Of a stretch of 64,000 nt of DNA, positions 29,341-37,125 are shown piece after piece. Source of the DNA: ZC4RG20 sp036381515 (GTDB taxonomy: Bacteria > Pseudomonadota > Gammaproteobacteria > Steroidobacterales > Rariloculaceae). The notes beneath the pieces are model-generated. The model saw nothing but the letters and a program-made list of their open reading frames with translations. It was not told the origin of the DNA and searched no databases. The position numbers and the translations under genes are program-made. The stretch covers positions 4,408 to 68,407 of the forward strand of contig DASVCR010000070.1 in the NCBI GenBank assembly GCA_036381515.1, read 5' to 3'. Positions within the stretch are counted from its first letter, which is position 1, and each line of letters starts with the position of its first letter.

Positions 29341-29452
29341 GCGGACGTGTCGTATCGCCTCTTGCCGGAGCATGCGCGGCAGGGATGCCGCGCACGCAGC
29401 CTACAGGGACGTACTTGTGGCGGTCCGGCAAGAGGCGACACGACACGTCCGC
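29341..29452 (-). repeat. Palindromic element, copy 2 (MITE-like)
   Basis: Arms of 29 bp at 29341-29369 and 29424-29452 pair with a single mismatch and carry the same TCGTATCGCCTCTTGCCGGA core as the element at 26131-26311. The 54-nt centre matches the reverse complement of the centre of copy 1, so this copy lies in the opposite orientation. The two copies bracket the methyltransferase-reductase pair. Confidence 0.87.
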
Positions 29453-29480
29453 CTCCGGGACCGCGACTACGCCCCCATGA

Positions 29481-31178
<1,698 letters not shown>

Positions 31179-31285
31179 GGCGAAGGATTGTAGTCGAACG
31201 CCGAGGGCGTAGCCCGTTGGGCGATTTCGGCGACTTCGGGGACAGGCTCGTGCGGGCGCGGCGGCGGACGCCGGCGCGGGCGCAA

Positions 31286-31981
31286 TCAGCCGCCGGCGGC
31301 GAGCTCGAACGTGAAGCTGCGGCAGGCCGGAAGCGTCGCGTCGTCGTCGCCCCAGCTCCGATAGCTGGATGCGGCGACGGCATCGAGCGTCGGCCCGCGG
31401 AACAGGTCGTCCGTCGTCTCTACGATCGCGGGCCGCTCGATCTCGCCGGCGCCGGTCACGATGAAGCAGCTGACGGTCCTGCCTTCCTTCGCCTCCCGAA
31501 TCGCGCTCAGCGGGTAGCGGGGACTCGCCATCACGGCGGGCATCAGGACCGGCAGCAGGCCGGCAACCGCGGGCGGCTCGTCGTCGACCGCGTATGCGGT
31601 CGCGGCGCACCACCACCCTCCGCGGTCCCCGATGCCGAGCCACGTGCCGCCGAGGTCCGCGCCAGCGGCGCTCGCGACGAAAAGGCGGCCGTTCAAGCCG
31701 TCGTCGAGCTCGATACGGTCGCGTGTCCGGCGCCATGCCCCGAGCGGCTGCCACTCTCCGTCCTTCGACTCCGCAGGCCGCGCGATGCGCGCGCCGCCGT
31801 CGTCGGCAAGCGCGAGATAGAAGCGCTGATCGCCGGACTCGCCGTACAGCAGGCAGCTCCACACGCCGACCGGATCGACGTCGGCTTCGTGCGCGGCGCC
31901 GGCGGACGCCGCGGCCGCAAGCCCCGCGATCGCGGCCGCCGCGCACCAGCGTCCCCGGTCGCGCGCGGCGTGCGGGCTCAC
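31286..31981 (-). CDS. Exported protein with a C-terminal TonB-like domain
   Basis: A 231-residue protein starting at GTG, whose first bases overlap the stop of the upstream TPR gene (GTGA), so translation is coupled. It has a signal peptide (core AAAAIAGLAAAASAGAAHE), a middle domain with VGVWSCLLYGES and GGTWLGIGDRGGWWC, and a C-terminal region, YPLSAIREAKEGRTVSCFIV followed by TLDAVAASSYRSW, that matches the TonB C-terminal fold. Classical TonB proteins have a transmembrane anchor and a Pro-rich linker; both are absent here, so it is a periplasmic TonB-C-domain protein rather than an energy transducer. Confidence 0.72.
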   Translation of the reverse strand: MSPHAARDRGRWCAAAAIAGLAAAASAGAAHEADVDPVGVWSCLLYGESGDQRFYLALADDGGARIARPAESKDGEWQPLGAWRRTRDRIELDDGLNGRLFVASAAGADLGGTWLGIGDRGGWWCAATAYAVDDEPPAVAGLLPVLMPAVMASPRYPLSAIREAKEGRTVSCFIVTGAGEIERPAIVETTDDLFRGPTLDAVAASSYRSWGDDDATLPACRSFTFELAAGG

Positions 31982-32460
31982 TGCCTGTTCTCCATCGTCA
32001 CGCGCGGCCGCAACGTCTTCTCGTTGATCAGGCCGCGCATCTGCCTGACCTGCGGCGCGCTCGGCGCGAGGCTCGCGGCCGCGTCGATGTCCGCGGTCGC
32101 CTCGGCATACATGCCCTTCTGCCAGTACGCGAACGAGCGGTTGCTGTACGCGCGCCAGTTGCGCGGATCGAGCTCGACGGACTCGTCGCAGAAGCCGATC
32201 GCGACGTCGGGCTCGCCCTTCGCGGCATGCGCCGCGCAGAGATTCGCGAGCGCGGCGGCCTTGAGCCGCGTCGTCACCGGCTCGGTCTCGAGCCCCTCGA
32301 TCGTGAGACGGATCCCGTCGTCGTAGCGGCCGGCCCGGATCGCGTCCGCGCCTGCCGCGAGCAGCGGCGTGCGCTCGCCGAATACGGAGCGGCTGTCCGG
32401 CTGAGCCGAGGCTGCGGGGAGGAAAGCGGCGAGGCTCGCGACGACGAGGAAGCGGCCCAT
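31978..32460 (-). CDS. Exported TPR-repeat protein
   Basis: A 160-residue protein with a signal peptide (MGRFLVVASLAAFLPAASAQ) and about three tetratricopeptide-like helical repeats, for example DAIRAGRYDDGIRLTIEGL and NRSFAYWQKGMYAEATADID. Such proteins are periplasmic scaffolds. GGAGG lies before the ATG. Its stop overlaps the start of the TonB-C-domain protein, so the pair probably forms one functional unit. It is divergent from moeA by about 65 bp. Confidence 0.78.
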   Translation of the reverse strand: MGRFLVVASLAAFLPAASAQPDSRSVFGERTPLLAAGADAIRAGRYDDGIRLTIEGLETEPVTTRLKAAALANLCAAHAAKGEPDVAIGFCDESVELDPRNWRAYSNRSFAYWQKGMYAEATADIDAAASLAPSAPQVRQMRGLINEKTLRPRVTMENRQ

Positions 32461-32525
32461 GGCGTGTTGCCTCCTGCGCCATAGTATAGCATCGTGACCG
32501 GCCCGGGTCGGGTCGCGGAACCGTC

Positions 32526-33725
32526 ATGACCGAGGTCACCGAAGCCGAAGCGCTGATCCTTTCGCGGATGCCGAAGATGCCCGCCGCGCGCGAGCCGCTC
32601 GCGCGCTGCGTCGGCCGCGTGCTCGCGGAGGACGTGACCGCGGAGCGCGACCAGCCGCCATTCGACCGCGTGACGATGGACGGCATCGCGATCCGGCACG
32701 CGGACTTCGCCGGCGGCACCCGCCGCTTCGCGCTCGCGGGGACGCAGGCGGCAGGCTCCCCCCCGCTCGAGCGGCGCCGGCCCGGCGAATGCGTCGAGGT
32801 CATGACCGGCGCGATGCTGCCGCGCGGCTGCGACACGGTCGTGCCGGTCGAGCGGCTCGAGCGGCACGGCGCGGAGGTCGAGATCGCGGCCGACACCGAT
32901 GTGGTCGAAGGTCAGTTCGTCCACCGCCGCGGCAGCGATCGGCCGGCCGGCAGCATCGTGCTCGCGCGAGGCATGCGGATCGGCGGTCCCGAGATGGCGG
33001 TGCTCGCGAGCGCGGGCCGCGCCGAGGTCGCGGTCGCGGCGCTCCCCCGTATCGCGGTCGTGTCGACCGGCGACGAGCTCGTCGACGTCGACGAGCCGGT
33101 CGCGCCGCATCAGATCCGCTCGTGCAACGACCGTGCGATCGAGGCGGCGATCGTCCGCCATGTGCTCGGCGCCGTCACGCGTGCGAAGCTCCCGGACGAC
33201 GAGCAGGTCCTGCTCGACGCGCTCGCCCGGCTCCATGCCGAGCACGACATGCTGATCCTGTCGGGCGGAGTGTCGATGGGGCAGTTCGATTTCGTGCCGG
33301 CCGTGCTCGAGCGGCTCGGCGTCGAGCTCGTGTTCCACAAGATCGAGCAGCGGCCGGGGCGGCCGATGTGGTTCGGGATGTCCCGCGACGGGAAGCCCGT
33401 GTTCGCGCTGCCGGGCAATCCCGTCTCGACCCTCGTCTGCACGACGCGCTACGTGCTGCCGGCGCTCCGCGCATCGCTCGGGCTTACGCCGTACCAGGCG
33501 GAGCATGCCGTGCTCGCCGCCGAAGTCTCGATGCCCGCGCGCCTCTCGTACTTCGTGCCGGTCGTGCTGACGTCGCGCGAGGACGGCGCGCTGGTCGCCG
33601 AGCCGAGGCCGACGAACACGTCGGGCGACTTCATCACGCTCGCCGGCACCGACGGATTCGTCGAGCTGCCGCGCGGCCCTTCCGCCTACGCGCCGGGCAC
33701 CGCGGTCAGGCTGTTCCGCTGGTGA
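32526..33725 (+). CDS. moeA: Molybdopterin molybdenumtransferase MoeA
   Basis: A 399-residue MoeA that inserts molybdate into adenylated molybdopterin. Family blocks are QPPFDRVTMDGIAIRHADF, VEVMTGAMLPRGCDTVVPVE, RIAVVSTGDELVDVDEPV, ILSGGVSMGQFDFVP and FALPGNPVSTLVCTTRYVLP. It completes the cofactor set with moaACDE and moaB at 22-26 kb and would serve the nitrate reductase at 51.8 kb. It ends at a perfect palindrome that separates it from the convergent DUF3570 gene. Confidence 0.96.
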   Translation: MTEVTEAEALILSRMPKMPAAREPLARCVGRVLAEDVTAERDQPPFDRVTMDGIAIRHADFAGGTRRFALAGTQAAGSPPLERRRPGECVEVMTGAMLPRGCDTVVPVERLERHGAEVEIAADTDVVEGQFVHRRGSDRPAGSIVLARGMRIGGPEMAVLASAGRAEVAVAALPRIAVVSTGDELVDVDEPVAPHQIRSCNDRAIEAAIVRHVLGAVTRAKLPDDEQVLLDALARLHAEHDMLILSGGVSMGQFDFVPAVLERLGVELVFHKIEQRPGRPMWFGMSRDGKPVFALPGNPVSTLVCTTRYVLPALRASLGLTPYQAEHAVLAAEVSMPARLSYFVPVVLTSREDGALVAEPRPTNTSGDFITLAGTDGFVELPRGPSAYAPGTAVRLFRW

Positions 33726-33806
33726 AAATCGTGTCGGACACCTTTTCCGTCGAAAATTGTGTCAGACACCTTTTTCCGTCGGAAAAAGGTGTCTGACACA
33801 ATTTTT
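33724..33806. repeat. GTGTCAGACACC palindrome between convergent genes, probable bidirectional terminator
   Basis: Arms of 25 bp at 33753-33777 and 33781-33805 are perfectly complementary around the 3-nt loop GTC. They begin with A-rich and end with T-rich tracts on either strand. A degenerate half copy precedes at 33724-33748. The position between the ends of moeA (plus) and the DUF3570 gene (minus) suits a two-way terminator. The same core occurs in nirB (56683-56766) and at 45515. Confidence 0.85.
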
Positions 33807-33812
33807 CTTGTG

Positions 33813-34976
33813 CTAGAACCAGAACGACAGGTAGAGCTGCACGACGTCCGCGTCGAACGAATAGAACGGCTCGTCGCCCGGCGCGCCGCCGCGCGTCACG
33901 TCGCGGAAGTCGGCGTAGTCGAACAGGATGTGGTCGTACGCGATGTTGACCGTGCCGCGCTCGACGAATCGCCAGCCGCCGCGCAGCACGTCGTAGCTCG
34001 CGCCGAGCCGGAACGTCGTGCTGTCGAACGTGCTGAGCTCCTTGTCGCGCGCCATGAAGTTCTGGAACCGCGAGCGCGGGAAGAGGTCGCGGTAGAACGA
34101 CGCCGCCGTCTGCGAGTAGCCGCGTACCTTCGCCTCGATGACCCAGCCGCCGTCGATCGGATGCGTGTAGCCGAGCTCGAACGTGTCCGCGCGGATGTCC
34201 CACGTGTCGGTGTAAGTCCGATACTCCGCGTGCAGCGCCGCACGGTACGGCAGGTAGTAGCGCAGCCGGATCGCCGCCGCGTCGCTCGTCCGCGTGCGCG
34301 GATAGACCTCCGACTCCCACGAGTAGCCGCGCGGGTTTTCGTCGTCGATAAAACGCACGGACCGATACGGGTTGTTCAGAAAGCCCTCGTCGGTGATCGT
34401 CTCGAACGAGAGGCCGAGCAGCAGGCTCCGCGTCAGGATCTGCGAGAGGCCGAGCCGATATTGTCGTCTGTCGACGTCGGCGGAGAACTCCGAGTCGCCG
34501 CGGCGGCGCACCTCGTCGCTGCCGACGGAATAACCGAGCGACAGCGTCGTCAGGTCGCCGAAGAAGTCCTGGCTGACGCCGACGCTGAACGTGTCGGCCG
34601 TGTAGTCGTTCTCCTCGCTCGACGTGAAGCCGAGGTTCAGCAGCCAGCTGTCGTGCAGATAGTCGAAGCCGACCGAGTACTGCGTGCGCTCCTCGGTGTA
34701 CGGGCTCGCGGTGGACACGACGTCTATCGACGCGCTCGACACGCGGTCGACGTAGTAGTTCGCCGAGGCCGAGAACTTGTCCGCGAACTGCTTGCGCACG
34801 AGCAGCGAAGGCCCCTGGATCGTGACCCCTCCGCCGTCGTACGAGTGAAACAGCACGTCGGCGCGCTCCTCGGGCAGCACGCCCGCAACCGCCGGCAACG
34901 CGAGCGCGACGAGCGCGGCCAGGACGGCCGCGGCCTTCGCGACGCGGGCGCCCGCGCGGCCTTCAATTACAGCCAC
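33813..34976 (-). CDS. DUF3570 outer-membrane beta-barrel protein
   Basis: A 387-residue protein with a hydrophobic signal segment (KAAAVLAALVALALPAVAG), the DUF3570 start region PEERADVLFHSYDGGGVTIQGPS (here split around VLFHSYDGGG), and alternating amphipathic strands ending in the aromatic YLSFWF expected of an outer-membrane barrel. The GTG start at 34976 overlaps the end of the DUF4266 gene by 14 nt. DUF3570 and DUF4266 are usually adjacent, often with a thioredoxin-like protein, as here. Function unknown. It is the last gene of the six-gene leftward cluster. Confidence 0.82.
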   Translation of the reverse strand: MAVIEGRAGARVAKAAAVLAALVALALPAVAGVLPEERADVLFHSYDGGGVTIQGPSLLVRKQFADKFSASANYYVDRVSSASIDVVSTASPYTEERTQYSVGFDYLHDSWLLNLGFTSSEENDYTADTFSVGVSQDFFGDLTTLSLGYSVGSDEVRRRGDSEFSADVDRRQYRLGLSQILTRSLLLGLSFETITDEGFLNNPYRSVRFIDDENPRGYSWESEVYPRTRTSDAAAIRLRYYLPYRAALHAEYRTYTDTWDIRADTFELGYTHPIDGGWVIEAKVRGYSQTAASFYRDLFPRSRFQNFMARDKELSTFDSTTFRLGASYDVLRGGWRFVERGTVNIAYDHILFDYADFRDVTRGGAPGDEPFYSFDADVVQLYLSFWF

Positions 34977-35208
34977 ATCCGCCCCCGGCGCTGCCGGTCG
35001 CGCCCCGCGCACCCTCGCGCGCCTCGTAGACGTGATGCATGTAGGCGCTCGACACGGGGTCCCGGTCCCACGACATGATCGGATCGGCGAGCCGGTCGCG
35101 CTCGTAGGGCTTCACCCACGGCTCGACCGCGCATCCCGCGAAGAGCGGCAGCGCCGCGATGCACGCGAGCCCCGCCGCCCGAAGCCTCGTCGTACGCAAC
35201 GTGCTCAT
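34963..35208 (-). CDS. DUF4266 small lipoprotein with a Cys-rich C-terminus
   Basis: An 81-residue protein with a lipoprotein signal (ALPLFAGCAV, lipobox LFAGC) and the DUF4266 block WVKPYERDRLADPIMSW, then SSAYMHHVYEAREGA. It ends GSAGGGCGCN, placing two Cys residues in a glycine-rich tail. The ATG overlaps the stop of the TlpA-like gene as ATGA. The tail could bind metal or be modified; nothing here proves either. It is a partner of the DUF3570 barrel that follows. Confidence 0.87.
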   Translation of the reverse strand: MSTLRTTRLRAAGLACIAALPLFAGCAVEPWVKPYERDRLADPIMSWDRDPVSSAYMHHVYEAREGARGATGSAGGGCGCN

Positions 35209-35693
35209 TCGCGTAGCAGCGCGCGGATCTGCGCCTGATACTCGTTCTCGTACCCGGACTGATAGCCGTGATGCATGTAGCGGAGGTTGCCTTCGCGATC
35301 CACCATCACGGTGCTCGGCATCGCAACGACGTCGTAGAGCTCGCTCACCTCGTTCTCCGGATCGAACAGCACCTCGAACGACACCGGCGTCTCCTTCAGG
35401 AACTCCTCGACGCCGCTCGTATCCTCGTCGACGTTCACGCCGAGCAGCGTGAAGCCGAGATTCGCATAGCGCTGATGGAGCGCCTCGAGGTGCGGCATCT
35501 CCTTGCGGCACGGCCCGCACCACGTCGCCCAGAAGTTGATCATCACGACCTGGCCCTTCAGGTCCTCGAGCGATACCTGCTCGCCGCTCCTCGACGGCAG
35601 CGAGAAGTTCGGCGCGGGGCCCGAGATCTCCCCGGCTCCGACCGCCGACGCGAGCAACAGGCCCGCCGCCATCCCTAGCATCTTCTTGAGCAT
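35205..35693 (-). CDS. TlpA/ResA-type periplasmic thiol-disulfide oxidoreductase
   Basis: A 162-residue exported thioredoxin-fold protein. The signal peptide is MLKKMLGMAAGLLLASAVGA. The redox motif WCGPC is in INFWATWCGPCRKEMPHLEA, and the cis-Pro loop is VVAMPSTVMVDREG. TlpA/ResA proteins reduce disulfides, for instance apocytochrome c CxxCH cysteines before haem attachment, which suits the haem-motif proteins of this cluster. GGGAGGTGA precedes the ATG. It is followed by the DUF4266 and DUF3570 genes with overlaps. Confidence 0.9.
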   Translation of the reverse strand: MLKKMLGMAAGLLLASAVGAGEISGPAPNFSLPSRSGEQVSLEDLKGQVVMINFWATWCGPCRKEMPHLEALHQRYANLGFTLLGVNVDEDTSGVEEFLKETPVSFEVLFDPENEVSELYDVVAMPSTVMVDREGNLRYMHHGYQSGYENEYQAQIRALLRE

Positions 35694-35707
35694 CGCGTCA
35701 CCTCCCG

Positions 35708-36364
35708 TCAAAAGAAGAACGTCACGCCGACGTGGGCCTCGAGGTTATGGGTCGTCTTCTCGTGTCCCAGGACGTCGAGGTCGAACAGGTGGTCGCGCAC
35801 GTCCGCGTGCACGGCCAGCCAGTCGAGCGGCAGCAGCCTCAGGCCCATGCCGAAGTTGATCGTGAAGCGATCGTCGCCCGCGAACCTCGTGTTGCCGACG
35901 CCGCCGATCAGGTACAGCGACGAGTTGAACGCGCGGTTGCGGCCGATGAAGCTCTCACCGGGCAACAGGTTGTAGCCGAGCGAGACGTTATAGTAGGAAT
36001 ACTCCCGCTCGGATTCCGTGAGCAGCTGCGCAGCGCCCGAGAGCCGCTCGTAGCTCGTCGGCTCCGTGTCGCTTTGCCCGGCCGCGGCCTCGACGAAGAA
36101 GGCTTCCGTGATGTGATATGCGAAGCGCGCGCCGGCGACCGTGTTCACGCCGAAGTCCTCGACACTGAGCTGGCCGGCAAAGACGCCGACCTCGAAATCC
36201 TCCGTGTCGATGTCCGCCGGATCGATCTCCCGGCGCTCGAGCTCGGGCTCGATGACGGGCGGCTGATCCGCAGCCGCAGTCTCGACCACGCGATGACGGC
36301 CGCACCCCGCGAGGCTCGCCGCGGCGGCCGCCGTCAGAAGAAGAACGAGAAGCCTGCTTTCCAT
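35708..36364 (-). CDS. Outer-membrane beta-barrel lipoprotein
   Basis: A 218-residue protein with a lipoprotein signal (MESRLLVLLLTAAAAASLAGC), a short linker, then a small beta-barrel domain from about residue 65 with strands such as FEVGVFAGQLSVEDFGVN, YNVSLGYNLLPGE and SLYLIGGVGNTRF, ending in HVGVTFFF. Members of this type are recorded as outer-membrane beta-barrel domain proteins without known function. Its start overlaps the 3' end of the SH3-barrel gene by 31 nt, and the TlpA-like gene follows after 14 nt. Confidence 0.8.
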   Translation of the reverse strand: MESRLLVLLLTAAAAASLAGCGRHRVVETAAADQPPVIEPELERREIDPADIDTEDFEVGVFAGQLSVEDFGVNTVAGARFAYHITEAFFVEAAAGQSDTEPTSYERLSGAAQLLTESEREYSYYNVSLGYNLLPGESFIGRNRAFNSSLYLIGGVGNTRFAGDDRFTINFGMGLRLLPLDWLAVHADVRDHLFDLDVLGHEKTTHNLEAHVGVTFFF

Positions 36365-37125
36365 TCCCTGATTTCCTCGTTGTCGTCGCGGCTCGTGAAC
36401 ACGACGTAGCTCTTGTATTCGGCCCGGAACACGAAGCGCCGGGTCAGATACGCGCGCAGGCCCGCGCCCGCGTGCGCCGCCGAATCGCTGCGGTCCGTCG
36501 TCGCGACGAGCGTCGCCTTCGGATCCGTCTTCACGACGCCGGCGCCGAGCGCGATGTACGGCGAGAACCGCTTGTCCGGAAAGAGCTCGTGCACGATGTC
36601 GAGACTCGCGATCTTGCTGTCCGAGAAGCGGCCGAGCGCCTGCGACAGCCAGAGCTCGAGCGACAGGTTCGGCGTCAGGCCGAAGGCGCCGTACACCGAG
36701 ATCACGTTCGCGCCGCCGAAATCGCCGTACAGCGTGCCGACCTCCCAGCGGCGCTCCGTGTAATCGACGAGCTCGAATGCCGGGACGTCGAACGGCTCGC
36801 CGTCGAGCCCGAGCGTCCGCCGCAGCTGCTCGAGCGGGACCCAGCCGACGTCGCCGCGGGGGATGCGCACCTGAAACCAGTCCGTGCGCCGTCTGATCAT
36901 CTCGACACGCTCTCCCCGCTCCGCGACCTGGAAGACCGGATAGCCGCGGCCCGGGCCGGTATGGAGCTCGAGGTACGGATCCTCGACGACCACCTCGTAC
37001 GTCTCGGCGGAGACCGCCGCCGACGCGAGCGCGAAGCCGGCCCACGCCGCGACGCGGACGATCGCCCGGACGACCCGGCCGCGCAGCACGAAGCGGGTCA
37101 GTTGCGAGAGACGCGTCACCGTCAT
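36334..37125 (-). CDS. SH3b-domain outer-membrane beta-barrel protein
   Basis: A 263-residue exported protein. After a signal segment (about 15-41, ending ASAAVSAE) comes a bacterial SH3 domain (about 42-105) with PYLELHTGPGRGYPVF and DWFQVRIPRGDVGWVPLEQL. A beta-barrel then follows with repeated strands (YGAFGLTPNLSLELWLSQAL, PYIALGAGVVKT), ending WKAGFSFFF. SH3b domains bind peptidoglycan or proteins, so it may join the outer membrane to the cell wall. The ATG overlaps the stop of the HzsA-like gene (ATGA). Confidence 0.8.
   Translation of the reverse strand: MTVTRLSQLTRFVLRGRVVRAIVRVAAWAGFALASAAVSAETYEVVVEDPYLELHTGPGRGYPVFQVAERGERVEMIRRRTDWFQVRIPRGDVGWVPLEQLRRTLGLDGEPFDVPAFELVDYTERRWEVGTLYGDFGGANVISVYGAFGLTPNLSLELWLSQALGRFSDSKIASLDIVHELFPDKRFSPYIALGAGVVKTDPKATLVATTDRSDSAAHAGAGLRAYLTRRFVFRAEYKSYVVFTSRDDNEEIREWKAGFSFFF

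Noticed and set aside
31286..32896. A 536-codon minus-strand frame including the TonB-C-domain protein
   Set aside because: Only the part from GTG 31981 has a signal peptide and domain. The upstream part is antisense to moeA and out of frame with the TPR gene, whose stop overlaps that GTG.
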